Shown: positions 1 through 6,993, counted from the stretch's first letter. The stretch: 64,000 bases of DNA from Brucella pecoris (GCF_006376675.1 NZ_VEWK01000015.1:1-64000), one strand, 5' to 3'. Numbers and translations: made by a program. Notes: generated by a model not told the origin, from the sequence alone.

Positions 1-91
1 AATCACCGATCAAGTTCGAGATGATAAACCGTAAATTAGTGACAGAACCTCTCCACTAAATAAGGGCAAGTCCACATCGGGCGACTGTCGC

Positions 92-110
92 GCGGGAGAT
101 GGTCTCCCGC
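92..110. other. Short perfect hairpin in the leader of the first small gene
   Basis: GCGGGAGA (92-99) and TCTCCCGC (103-110) are perfect inverted arms around a 3-base loop. The hairpin ends 22 bases before the ATG of the small gene at 133. It has no T tract on the + side, so it looks more like a leader structure or operator than a terminator. Its function is unknown. Confidence 0.35.
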
Positions 111-132
111 CTCCAAGACAGGAGCCGGTCAC

Positions 133-300
133 ATGTCCCTCAATCAAGCTCACGCCTTCGCCTTCAGCCTCGCCACCACCCTCATGGTCTCCATCGTCAT
201 CTTCCAGGCCGGCGACGGCACCATGGGCGTCATGCCCGCCGGCGAATATGACGGCGAACTCGCCGCGATCGTTCACGAGATCGATCCCTTCGCCCGCTGA
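133..300 (+). CDS. Small membrane protein, 55 aa, unknown function
   Basis: The frame runs from ATG at 133 to TGA at 298-300. GGAG at 121-124 is a well-placed ribosome binding site. The product starts MSLNQAHAFAF and has one hydrophobic stretch (about residues 8-25), then a short acidic tail ending in DPFAR. Codon use is GC-rich like the neighbouring ICE genes. I do not recognise a family. One membrane span with a roughly 30-residue tail is all that can be seen. It may belong with the next membrane protein at 445, but no link is shown. Confidence 0.55.
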   Translation: MSLNQAHAFAFSLATTLMVSIVIFQAGDGTMGVMPAGEYDGELAAIVHEIDPFAR

Positions 301-444
301 CCGCGGGCAAGGCGACAGAGCCGCAAGCGGAAGTCCTACGGGATTTCCGCTCCCGCCCTGCCTTCTCTTCGCCTATACTATCAACGCGCCGTGGTGGTGG
401 TGGAGGCGCAACCGTCAGACCTTTATCTCACGGAGAACACCACC

Positions 445-885
445 ATGATCTTCATCGGCATCCTCTCCAGCATCGCGGCGATTGGCATTCTCTGCTGGTT
501 GCTGTTCACGCTGGCTGTCTTCGCGCTGCCGTTCTTTGCCGGCGTCAGCGTCGGGACATGGGCCTATCAGACCGGCGCCGGCTGGCTCGGCGCAATCCTC
601 GTCGGCCTTGTCGCTGCCGCACTCACACTCGGCCTGGGGCAGTTCCTGCTCGCCTTCATCCGACCGCTCTGGATACGGCTCGCGATCGCACTCGCCTTCG
701 TCGCGCCCGCGGCGCTTGCCGGCTACCACGCGACGCATGGCATCGTGAAACACACCATGCCCTCCGACACCTGGCAGCTCATCTTCTCAGTTATCGGCGC
801 AATCGCCGTTGGCGTCACGGCGCTGATCCGGGTGACGGCCATGGCCACGCCCGGGCCAACTGGGCAGGCCATCGTGCGAACCTGA
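445..885 (+). CDS. Multi-span membrane protein, 146 aa, unknown function
   Basis: The start is taken as the ATG at 445, behind CGGAGAAC at 431-438. A GTG-led extension to 391 would add 18 polar residues with no ribosome binding site. The product has about four hydrophobic segments (roughly residues 2-34, 46-70, 76-92 and 108-128) and a short polar tail ending in AIVRT. No catalytic motif is visible and I do not recognise the family. It lies upstream of the ICE control and transfer modules, so an accessory role in the element is possible but unproven. Confidence 0.6.
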   Translation: MIFIGILSSIAAIGILCWLLFTLAVFALPFFAGVSVGTWAYQTGAGWLGAILVGLVAAALTLGLGQFLLAFIRPLWIRLAIALAFVAPAALAGYHATHGIVKHTMPSDTWQLIFSVIGAIAVGVTALIRVTAMATPGPTGQAIVRT

Positions 886-1461
886 CATCGGTGCCGGCGG
901 CGGCGGGATGGTCAAGTGATGTCTTAGCGGTCGCGCCTTCCTCGTCGCCAGGCTCGTTTGCAATCGCGCTGACCGGATCGACGGTTAACCCAACTGACGC
1001 GCCATGCCATCGGTGACGGCGCCGGTGGCAATGCCGTGACAGCGCGCAGACGGTGCGAGTGCCGGGAGGGGGCGATCTCGTGGGCGACGGGCAGGAATCG
1101 GCGGAACGTAGCGTCTGGCGGAGCTGGTTTGGCCCGCGGTGTCAGACGTCGCTACGGTCCATCGGTCGGTATGGTCGCCAAGTTCTCCTGTGATGCGTCT
1201 CTGTCATGTCGACCGCTCCAAAACGGCCTCTTCAATGGGCTGATCTGGCCGAAGGTCGGCTGCGCCTCGATCGCCTATGCCGCAACAGCGGCGTCGAAAC
1301 TTTCTTCCCCTGCCGGCTGCGCCGTCATTCCTCGCGAAGCAAGAAAGCTCCTCCTTTGCTGTCAGGCCCCTGCGGGGTGCGCCGTCAATCGCCTCCGGCC
1401 TCTCGATCGCCATCGAGGCCGCAATGGTGCGGACTCGGAACAGAGTTCAAGGAGAACTACC
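886..1461. other. Gene-free stretch of 576 bases upstream of the first DUF736 gene
   Basis: No convincing gene starts here. An open frame from 1036 runs into the DUF736 gene at 1462, but its upstream part reads as low-complexity Arg/Cys-rich sequence and the good start is 1462. The second half holds two 24-base near-repeats exactly 60 bases apart (1307-1330 and 1367-1390), the second containing the small palindrome CCCCTGCGGGG. This resembles a structured leader or regulatory region more than coding sequence. Confidence 0.5.
1307..1390. repeat. Two 24-base direct near-repeats in a leader region
   Basis: Bases 1307-1330 and 1367-1390 match at 21 of 24 positions and are offset by exactly 60 bases. 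Both share the core TGCGCCGTCA. They lie 72-155 bases upstream of the DUF736 start at 1462, so they could be folded units of a leader RNA or protein-binding sites. Confidence 0.55.
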
Positions 1462-1788
1462 ATGGCGACCATCGGCACCTTCAAGAAGACCGGCAACAAC
1501 GAGTTCACCGGCGAAATCGTCACCCTCAGCGTCCAGACCAAGAATGTCCGCATCGTCCCCGAGGCCCGCGCTACGGGTGAGAACGCCCCGAGCCACCGCG
1601 TCTTCGTGGGCCGCGCCGAGATCGGCGCCGCCTGGTCCAAGACCTCCAACGAAGGGCGCGCCTATCTGGGCCTGAAGCTCGACGATCCCAGCTTCAACGC
1701 CCCGATCTACGCTAACCTCTTCGACGAGGAGGAAGGCGAGACCCTCTCGCTCATCTGGTCCCGTCCCAACGGGCGCCGGGGCGACTGA
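1462..1788 (+). CDS. DUF736 family protein, 108 aa
   Basis: The start is the ATG at 1462, with GGAGAAC at 1451-1457 as ribosome binding site. The sequence begins MATIGTFKKTGNNEF and carries the family pattern: short beta segments, a GAAW segment, then LGLKLDDPSF, ANLF and IWSRP near the end. DUF736 proteins are small and common on rhizobial plasmids and ICEs; their biochemical role is unknown. A strong terminator-like hairpin follows at 1799. A second, diverged member is at 6994. Confidence 0.9.
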   Translation: MATIGTFKKTGNNEFTGEIVTLSVQTKNVRIVPEARATGENAPSHRVFVGRAEIGAAWSKTSNEGRAYLGLKLDDPSFNAPIYANLFDEEEGETLSLIWSRPNGRRGD

Positions 1789-1798
1789 GGCGCCGCGC

Positions 1799-1834
1799 GA
1801 GGCCCCGGCCGGAAGGCCGGGGCCTTCGGCTTTG
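1799..1834 (+). terminator. Rho-independent terminator-like hairpin after the DUF736 gene
   Basis: A perfect 10-bp GC stem (1801-1810 with 1815-1824, loop GGAA) is followed by TTCGGCTTT. It begins 10 bases after the DUF736 stop codon. The T run is weak but the stem is very stable. It would separate the DUF736 transcript from the regulatory module that starts at 1973. Confidence 0.65.
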
Positions 1835-1913
1835 AGACGACCGAATCAGTTGCCGACTTTTGCGGTCTGACAGAGGCCAACTATGTACTTCCGACTGGAA
1901 TGCACTGCCAAGA

Positions 1914-1930
1914 ACGACTATTATAGTCGT
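1914..1930. promoter_or_regulatory. Palindromic operator candidate upstream of the XRE regulator gene
   Basis: ACGACTA (1914-1920) and TAGTCGT (1924-1930) form a perfect inverted repeat around TTA. It lies 42 bases before the ATG at 1973. The -10-like hexamer TATAGT (1922-1927) lies inside it. A dimeric XRE-type repressor binding here would block its own promoter; this is inference from position and symmetry. Confidence 0.5.
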
Positions 1931-1972
1931 AGTCTTGGCGTACGCGTAGGTCCGTGTGGGAGGTGATCATGT

Positions 1973-2215
1973 ATGATCACCGCCCGACAATTTCGGGCCG
2001 CACGCGCGTTGCTGGGTTGGACACAGGAGACGCTCGCTGACAAGGCCCGGGTCTCATTGACCGCGCTCAAGCGCCTCGAATCCCCCAGTGGACTCGAGGT
2101 CTTCGAGAGCACGCGCGATGAGGTGAGACGGGCTTTCGAACGCGCCGGCATCGTCTTCCTGAACTCCGATCAGGGCAAGGGAGTGCTGCTCGTTGATGCG
2201 AAGAAGGAAACCTGA
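1973..2215 (+). CDS. XRE-type helix-turn-helix transcriptional regulator, 80 aa
   Basis: The product begins MITARQFRAARALLGWTQETLADKA, the classical Cro/CI (HTH_3) fold; the recognition helix is around VSLTALKRLES. The start ATG at 1973 has GGAGGTGATC just before it. After the HTH (about residues 5-55) there is only a short beta-rich tail. It lies directly upstream of a DUF2285 protein and an FseA-like gene. In ICEMlSymR7A a small DNA-binding repressor, QseC, sits beside the antiactivator gene qseM, so a QseC-like role is plausible. The palindrome at 1914 is a candidate autoregulatory site. Confidence 0.8.
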   Translation: MITARQFRAARALLGWTQETLADKARVSLTALKRLESPSGLEVFESTRDEVRRAFERAGIVFLNSDQGKGVLLVDAKKET

Positions 2216-2335
2216 CGTTCGACAGGTCGCGGCGTTGCCCCCTCTTCCCGCGTCAAGGCCTTGCGTCCTCATTCCGATCAAATCACGGTTAACAATATCC
2301 TCCAGTTTGGATACATCTCGCGATCGGGGGATGTT

Positions 2336-2599
2336 GTGACCAAAGACGATTTTCTCGATCAGCCGCCGTCGGGGGCGGCATTGACCGCCTATGACGAGGC
2401 GCATCTGAAGCTGTACGTCCGGCTGCTGGATGCCGACGCTGAAAAAGCCGACTGGCGTGAAGTCGTCGAAGTCCTCTTCGGCCTCGATGCCAAGGCCGAA
2501 CCGGAGCGCGCTCAGCGCATCTACACCAGCCATCTCGATCGCGCGAAATGGATGACGAAGAGCGGCTTTTGCCAGCTTCTCCAGGGCCGTCTGCACTGA
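2336..2599 (+). CDS. DUF2285 protein, QseM-like antiactivator candidate, 87 aa
   Basis: The start is placed at GTG 2336 because GGGGGA (2326-2331) precedes it and the length then fits single-domain DUF2285 proteins; a TTG at 2261 would give 112 aa. The core LTAYDEAHLKLYVRLLDADA, then ADWREV and HLDRAKWMTKSGF, is typical of DUF2285, a helix-turn-helix variant. In ICEMlSymR7A the DUF2285 protein QseM binds and inhibits the activator FseA. Here the gene sits just upstream of an FseA-like gene, which supports that role by context only. Confidence 0.75.
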   Translation: MTKDDFLDQPPSGAALTAYDEAHLKLYVRLLDADAEKADWREVVEVLFGLDAKAEPERAQRIYTSHLDRAKWMTKSGFCQLLQGRLH

Positions 2600-2600
2600 G

Positions 2601-2621
2601 GTGATGCGTAAACCGCATCAC
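2601..2621. promoter_or_regulatory. Inverted repeat between the QseM-like and FseA-like genes
   Basis: GTGATGCG (2601-2608) and CGCATCAC (2614-2621) are perfect 8-base arms around TAAAC, starting 2 bases after the stop codon at 2599. No T tract follows on the + strand. It could be a weak terminator for the upstream gene or an operator for the FseA-like gene at 2718. Confidence 0.45.
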
Positions 2622-2717
2622 GTTGCGGCCACTTCGTTCTTCCCGCGCTCCGTTCAACCCGGAATCGTATCCACTGCAAAACTCGCGTTGCACAACCTTG
2701 CGCGGAGGCAGTGGAGA

Positions 2718-3483
2718 ATGTCCGAGGATGAAAGCTGGCGGTCCGAAGCCGCCTATGACTATATCGACAAGTTGACCCCCGGCGATCTCGCCTGGGAGTT
2801 CCTGCGTCGTAACCCTGTATACAGAAAATCCTATCAGGAACTGGCAGCGGTCGGGCGGTTGACCGAGGATGTCGCGGGCGAGTTCGCCGATCAATGGGGC
2901 TTGCGATTTCGTCGCCGACCCTCGCAACTCGGCGCTCATCCAGCCGATCTTCTGGACCCCGCAAACCGATCCCGCGACACTCCCGTTCACCGTCGGAGCG
3001 AACCCGGCGGGAGATCTCCGCCTCAGCGTTGAGGATCTGCACGCCCACGCCACCATCGAGCATGATCCTGGTCTGATCCGGCTCGTACTGCTCGGCGAGC
3101 CCCACGACGTGGCCCTGTTCAACGTCGATGATGCCCGCCCCGTCGGCGCGTTCATCATATTCGATGAGCTGACGCCCGACCGACTGACCGCGGTCGAACG
3201 CCTCTGGCACGCTATGTTCGGCAAGCGCGTGCCGCCCGATCCACGCCTGACGTCGCAAAGACGTCAGCGCGCCCGCCAGATGCTGCGCGCCATCGACGCG
3301 CGCGAGAGCGGCGCCATCTACCGCACCGTCGCCGAGCATCTCTTCCCCCAGCACAAGATTGACGCAGCATCCTGGGTCGGCGACCCGATCCGGGAGATCA
3401 CCATCCGTCTCGCCCGCGACGGCATGAAGCTGGTTCGCGGCGGCTATCGGACATTGCTGCGCCGCCCACGCCGGGATCGCTGA
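2718..3483 (+). CDS. FseA-like excision/transfer activator, two frames joined by a +1 frameshift (254 aa fused)
   Basis: Two overlapping frames make one recognisable protein. The first (ATG 2718, behind GGAGA) encodes a DUF6499 domain: MSEDESWRSEAAYDYIDKL, AWEFLRRNPVYRKSY, ending with DQWGLRF. The second, in the +1 frame and open to 3483, encodes VADPRNSALIQPIFW and a C-terminal DUF2285 domain (LRLSVEDL; RLTAVERLWHAMFG). Joining at TTT (2907-2909), skipping C2910 and resuming at GTC 2911, gives the continuous family segment WGLRFVADP. TTT-C is a classic +1 slip site because tRNA-Phe can re-pair on TTC. In ICEMlSymR7A, FseA is made from two frames by +1 frameshifting and switches on excision. 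Without the shift, only a roughly 104-aa product ending at 3032 is made. Confidence 0.8.
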
Positions 3484-3495
3484 TACCCGCTCGCG

Positions 3496-3522
3496 TGTCG
3501 ATTTTAGCATCTTACTTCGACA
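3496..3522. promoter_or_regulatory. Inverted repeat upstream of the AlpA/RdfS-like gene, activator-site candidate
   Basis: TGTCGA (3496-3501) and TCGACA (3517-3522) are inverted with 15 bases between them, about 90 bases upstream of the gene at 3610. The 126-base gap holds no gene. In ICEMlSymR7A the promoter of the excisionase gene rdfS is the target of FseA, so this gap is the natural place for such a site; the repeat itself is short. Confidence 0.3.
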
Positions 3523-3609
3523 TCGTCTGGGGCACCGTCTTCGCGCCACCGTGCTCGCAACCCGCCGCTTATTCGAAGCGGCCGCCCGCGAGACCACGGA
3601 GGTGCGATC

Positions 3610-3894
3610 ATGGCCGAAAGAGCCGCCAATTTACCGCCACGCTACCTGAGAACGCAGGAGGCGGCGCGATTCCTCGGCCTTTCCGAACGCACCCTTGAGA
3701 AGCATCGGACCTACGGGACCGGTCCGATCTACCGCAAGCTCGGCGGCCGCGTGGTCTATTCCGTCGATGACCTCCAGGCCTGGGCGGATCGCGGTCTCGT
3801 CACCTCGACCTCCGACCCGCGCGGCGGCACCGTGCTGCCGGCCAAACGCCAGACCGCCTCGTCCGCCACCGCCGGCGGCCGCTTTCCGCGCTGA
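3610..3894 (+). CDS. Small winged helix-turn-helix protein (AlpA/MerR superfamily), excisionase (RdfS-like) candidate, 94 aa
   Basis: ATG at 3610 follows an excellent GGAGGTG ribosome binding site. The sequence LRTQEAARFLGLSERTLEKH followed by GPIYRKLGGRVVYSVDDLQAWA is the HTH_17 pattern of AlpA and MerR-like excisionases. The domain covers about residues 13-65; the tail is Pro/Ala-rich. It heads the gene run with repA and parA, as rdfS heads a transfer operon in ICEMlSymR7A. A second AlpA-like gene lies beside the integrase at 27459, so which protein is the true directionality factor is open. Confidence 0.7.
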   Translation: MAERAANLPPRYLRTQEAARFLGLSERTLEKHRTYGTGPIYRKLGGRVVYSVDDLQAWADRGLVTSTSDPRGGTVLPAKRQTASSATAGGRFPR

Positions 3895-3905
3895 GACGGC
3901 TGGCC

Positions 3906-4793
3906 ATGTCGTCCCACCCCCACCATCGCGAGGAGCGCGCGCAGCTGGATCTGTTCCGGGCGCTGCCCGGCGATCTCGCACCCCGCGACGCGCAGGACCT
4001 CATGGCCTATCCGTTCTTCTCGCTCGCCAAGTCGAAACGCCTGGCGCCGATCGACTTCAATGCGGGCTCGGTGAAGATCCGTGTCGAAGCCGTGCCCGAA
4101 CACGGTATGGCCACGATCTGGGACGCCGATGTCCTCATCTGGGCTGCCTCCCAGATCGTCGAAGCACGCGATGTCGGCCTGCGTCCGTCGCGCCTGATGG
4201 CCACCACCCCCTATGAAATCCTGAACTTCATCGGCCGCGGCGTGTCGCTTCGCGACTACGACCGCCTGAAGGCCGCACTCGACCGGCTGCAATCGACCAC
4301 CGTCGCGACCTCGATCCGCCAGCCGACTGAGCGGCGGATGCACCGCTTCTCCTGGATCAACGAATGGAAGGAGCGCGCCGATCATCGGGGCCGCCCGCTC
4401 GGCCTCGAGCTGATCGTCCCCGACTGGTTCTACGGCGCGGTCCTCGACGACGCGCTCGTGCTGACGATCGACCGCAAATACTTCGATCTCACCGGCGGGC
4501 TGGAGCGCTGGCTCTATCGCCTGGTGCGCAAGCACGGCGGTCGCCAAGAGTTCGGCTGGAGCTTCGACTTTCCCCACCTCCACGCCAAGTCCGGCAGTCT
4601 CTCGCCACTCAAACACTTCGCCTACGATCTGCGCGACATCGTCCGCCGCCAGCCGCTGCCGGGCTATCGCCTGACCATCGAGCAATGCGTCGGCGGTCCC
4701 GAAATCCTGTCCTTCGTACCAACCGATCCCGACGCGCTCGGCATCCCGCGCCGCCGTCGCCGCTCGTCAACTCGCCCTGGGGATAAGCTGTGA
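3906..4793 (+). CDS. RepA-type replication initiator protein, 295 aa
   Basis: This protein belongs to the plasmid replication initiator RepA family (RPA). Typical segments are QLDLFRALPGDLAPRDAQDLM near residue 12, MAYPFFSLAKSKR, VPEHGMATIWDADVLIWAASQ, and MATTPYEILNFIGRG, followed by a second winged-helix-like half with ERWLYRLVRKHGG. The ending is Arg-rich. It lies 11 bases after the AlpA-like gene and immediately before three iterons (4798-4865), the usual RepA binding sites. In an ICE such a gene suggests autonomous replication of the excised circle. ATG 3906 is the only good start nearby. Confidence 0.85.
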   Translation: MSSHPHHREERAQLDLFRALPGDLAPRDAQDLMAYPFFSLAKSKRLAPIDFNAGSVKIRVEAVPEHGMATIWDADVLIWAASQIVEARDVGLRPSRLMATTPYEILNFIGRGVSLRDYDRLKAALDRLQSTTVATSIRQPTERRMHRFSWINEWKERADHRGRPLGLELIVPDWFYGAVLDDALVLTIDRKYFDLTGGLERWLYRLVRKHGGRQEFGWSFDFPHLHAKSGSLSPLKHFAYDLRDIVRRQPLPGYRLTIEQCVGGPEILSFVPTDPDALGIPRRRRRSSTRPGDKL

Positions 4794-4797
4794 ATCA

Positions 4798-4865
4798 TCT
4801 CGTGCTATCAGGGACCGGCACTGTCGTGCCATCGGGGACCGGACTCTCGTGCTATCGGGGACCGG
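4798..4865. repeat. Three iterons downstream of repA, replication origin candidate
   Basis: Three 21-base direct repeats begin at 4798, 4822 and 4845. All share CGTGCYATC followed by RGGGACCGG. They differ by one or two bases and sit 24 and 23 bases apart, about two helical turns, starting 4 bases after the repA stop codon. A RepA gene followed by iterons in phase with the helix is the standard layout of an iteron-controlled origin. Confidence 0.75.
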
Positions 4866-4923
4866 AATCGCCGATTCATCGCGCTGAATCAGTCTCTTGC
4901 GCGCCCCGTAACTTACCTAACCT

Positions 4924-4940
4924 AGATTCCTTCGGAATCT
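4924..4940. other. Hairpin in the AT-richer segment between the iterons and parA
   Basis: AGATTCC (4924-4930) and GGAATCT (4934-4940) form a perfect 7-bp stem with loop TTC, followed by TTCT. It lies in the least GC-rich part of the 208-base gap between repA and parA. It could end the repA transcript or be part of the origin. Confidence 0.4.
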
Positions 4941-5001
4941 TTCTAACGGAACCTGCTTTTTCGCGCCGTGTGGACGAGGCCCCGATCGCCGGGAGCCCGT
5001 T

Positions 5002-5640
5002 ATGATCGTAGCGCTCCTCAACCAGAAGGGCGGCGTCGGCAAGACGACGCTGGCGCTGCATCTCGCCGGTGAATGGGCTCGGCATGGGCAGCGCGTCACG
5101 CTGATCGACGCCGATCCACAAGGGTCAGCGCTGGACTGGTCGCAGCAACGCAGCCGGGAGGGATTGCAGCGGCTGTTCGGCGTCGTCGGCCTGGCGCGCG
5201 ACACCCTGCATCGCGAAGCGCCGGAGCTGGCGCGTGACGCCGACCATGTCGTCATCGACGGACCGCCACGCGTCGCCAGCCTGATGCGCTCGGCGCTGCT
5301 CGCCGCCGATCTCGTGCTGATCCCGGTGCAGCCGTCGCCGCTCGATGGCTGGGCCTCGGCCGAGATGCTGGCGCTACTCGGCGAAGCGCGCATCTACCGC
5401 CCGCAGCTTGCCGCTCGCTTCGTGCTGAACCGCTGCGCGGCGCGCACTGTGTTGGCGCGCGAAACCGCAGAGACACTCGCGGATCATGATCCGCCATTAC
5501 TCGCGACGACAATCGGCCAGCGCATCGTCTTCGCCGATGTCGTGCAGACCGGGCGGATCGCTGCCGAGCATGACGAGGATTGTCCGGGCGCGCGCGAGAT
5601 CGCCGCGTTCGCGGCCGAGGTGGCGAGGCTCGGCGCATGA
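5002..5640 (+). CDS. parA: ParA-family partition ATPase, 212 aa
   Basis: A deviant Walker A box, KGGVGKTT, lies at residues 9-16 in MIVALLNQKGGVGKTT. LIDADPQGS is the A' motif and VVIDGPP the Walker B region. At 212 aa it is a short ParA without an N-terminal DNA-binding domain. Such ATPases bind DNA non-specifically and move or position cargo, usually with a small DNA-binding partner. The next gene overlaps its stop (ATGA at 5637) and encodes such a small protein. With RepA upstream this looks like a plasmid maintenance module within the ICE. Confidence 0.9.
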   Translation: MIVALLNQKGGVGKTTLALHLAGEWARHGQRVTLIDADPQGSALDWSQQRSREGLQRLFGVVGLARDTLHREAPELARDADHVVIDGPPRVASLMRSALLAADLVLIPVQPSPLDGWASAEMLALLGEARIYRPQLAARFVLNRCAARTVLARETAETLADHDPPLLATTIGQRIVFADVVQTGRIAAEHDEDCPGAREIAAFAAEVARLGA

Positions 5641-5888
5641 GCGAACGATCCCCCAAGCGCGGCTTCGCATCCCGGCCTGGCGATCCGGAGAGCTGGATCA
5701 AAGCGACCGATCGCCAGACGCAGCGCCCGCAACTCGCCGACGACTTCTCGGCCAGGCTGACCATCGACGTGACCGCCGACATGCGCGGGCGGATCAAGAT
5801 CGCGGCCTTCCAGCGCGGTCAGACGGTCGCAGACATGCTGCGCGCGCTGTTCGAGCGTGAATTCCCACCATCCCAAGGAGACGACTGA
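5637..5888 (+). CDS. Small basic protein, probable ribbon-helix-helix partner of ParA, 83 aa
   Basis: It starts in the ATGA overlap with parA. Residues 1-35 are polar and basic (MSERSPKRGFASRPGDP). The second half, ARLTIDVTADMRGRIKIAAF, then RGQTVADMLRALFEREF, fits a ribbon-helix-helix fold: one beta strand and two helices. Translational coupling to ParA suggests it is the DNA-binding centromere protein or an ATPase stimulator. The family is not certain from sequence alone. Confidence 0.65.
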   Translation: MSERSPKRGFASRPGDPESWIKATDRQTQRPQLADDFSARLTIDVTADMRGRIKIAAFQRGQTVADMLRALFEREFPPSQGDD

Positions 5889-6406
5889 TGACCGGCCTTG
5901 CCGCCGCATCCGCGCGCGCCGGCCGCGCTCTTCACGCGCCGCCGGAATATCTCACCCAGGTCGAACTCGTCTGGATCGAGAAGCTGATCGAGCACTGGAT
6001 CCGCTTCGGCCGCGAGGTGCGCGAACAGGTCCTCGACCGTCGCCGCCGCATTCTCTTCTTCCCTCCCGGTACGACCTTCGCGCTGGTGCGCTGGGCCGCG
6101 AACGAGCATGGCACCGTGCTCTCCCGCCTCGACATTCTGCGCGCGGTCGGTGCCGACGAACCCTGCCAGACGATCCCGACCGTGAAGCCTGGCGGCGACG
6201 TCCTGCTGCGCGTCGATGGCTGGCCGAAGGTGGAGCGCATGCTCCAGCTGATCGACGCGATCGAAGCGATCGGCATCGATCCCGTCGATGTCTCGTCGGA
6301 TTACTGGCGACACGTTCACAACCGCCTGGCCGTCGGCGAGACGCCGCGCGGCTACACGATGCAGCGCCACCGCGCCTTCCTCCTGGCGCGGAGGATGGGC
6401 GCATGA
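5888..6406 (+). CDS. DUF2840 family protein, 172 aa
   Basis: ATG at 5888 overlaps the preceding stop codon. I recognise the family from its core: TQVELVWIEKLIEHWIRFG, RRRRILFFPPGTTFALVRWAANEHGT, SRLDILRAV, then WRHVHNRLAVGETPRGYTMQRHRAFLL. DUF2840 genes sit between parA and traF in many alphaproteobacterial ICEs; no biochemical function is known to me. No membrane segment or signal peptide is visible. Overlaps on both sides show it is translated with its neighbours. Confidence 0.85.
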   Translation: MTGLAAASARAGRALHAPPEYLTQVELVWIEKLIEHWIRFGREVREQVLDRRRRILFFPPGTTFALVRWAANEHGTVLSRLDILRAVGADEPCQTIPTVKPGGDVLLRVDGWPKVERMLQLIDAIEAIGIDPVDVSSDYWRHVHNRLAVGETPRGYTMQRHRAFLLARRMGA

Positions 6407-6948
6407 CCCGGCTCGGCTACGCCATCACGACCACCGCCGCAGTGTCGTTGCTCGGCATCCTGTCCTTCGTATCCTTCGCACCGAAGCTGATCTGGAACGC
6501 GTCGGCCAGCACGCCGATCGGGCTCTACGCCATCGAAGCCGACCAGTCCCCGGACGTCACCGATCTGGTCGCCGTGAATGCGCCCGAGCCGCTCGCGAGC
6601 TTCCTCGCCGAGGGCGGCTATCTGCCCCGCGGCGTGCCGCTGGTGAAACGTGTCGTAGCGCTTCCAGGGCAGCGGGTTTGCAGGACCGGCCTCACTATCA
6701 CCGTCGACGCTGTGCCGATGGGCGATGCACTTGATCGGGATCGTCGCGGCAATCCGCTGCCCTTCTGGCAGGGCTGCCGCCTCGTCGCCGAGGGCGAGTT
6801 GTTCCTGATGAACTGGCAGGTCCGCGACAGCCTCGACGGCCGCTACTTCGGCCCGCTGCCGACCTCCGCCGTGATCGGCCGGGCCATCCCTCTCTACACC
6901 GACGAGGACGGCGATGGCCGCTTCGTCTGGCGCGCGCCGACGCGGTGA
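6403..6948 (+). CDS. traF: TraF, S26-family conjugative signal peptidase, 181 aa
   Basis: ATG at 6403 overlaps the DUF2840 stop. One N-terminal membrane span (about residues 7-27) anchors a periplasmic S26 protease domain. The nucleophile region is SASTPIGLY and the general-base region is LVKRVVALPGQ, giving the Ser-Lys dyad of the family. In RP4, TraF processes and cyclises the TrbC pilin, so the TrbC at 14567 is its expected substrate. Length is usual for TraF. Confidence 0.9.
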   Translation: MTRLGYAITTTAAVSLLGILSFVSFAPKLIWNASASTPIGLYAIEADQSPDVTDLVAVNAPEPLASFLAEGGYLPRGVPLVKRVVALPGQRVCRTGLTITVDAVPMGDALDRDRRGNPLPFWQGCRLVAEGELFLMNWQVRDSLDGRYFGPLPTSAVIGRAIPLYTDEDGDGRFVWRAPTR

Positions 6949-6993
6949 CGGCGTGCCCAATCCCAACCTCACCGCAGATTCACGGAGGCAATC

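Noticed and set aside
1036-1461. N-terminal extension of the DUF736 gene to 1036
   Set aside because: The extra 142 residues are Arg/Cys-rich without a family match, and ATG 1462 has a good ribosome binding site and the family's normal first residues.
2261-2335. TTG start that would lengthen the QseM-like protein by 25 residues
   Set aside because: The added residues do not belong to DUF2285 and GTG 2336 has a purine-rich site at the right distance, though the longer form cannot be excluded.
4798-4865. The three repeats read as a CRISPR array
   Set aside because: Repeat units are 21 bases with only 2-3 bases between them, so there are no spacers; no cas gene is present, and they follow repA as iterons do.
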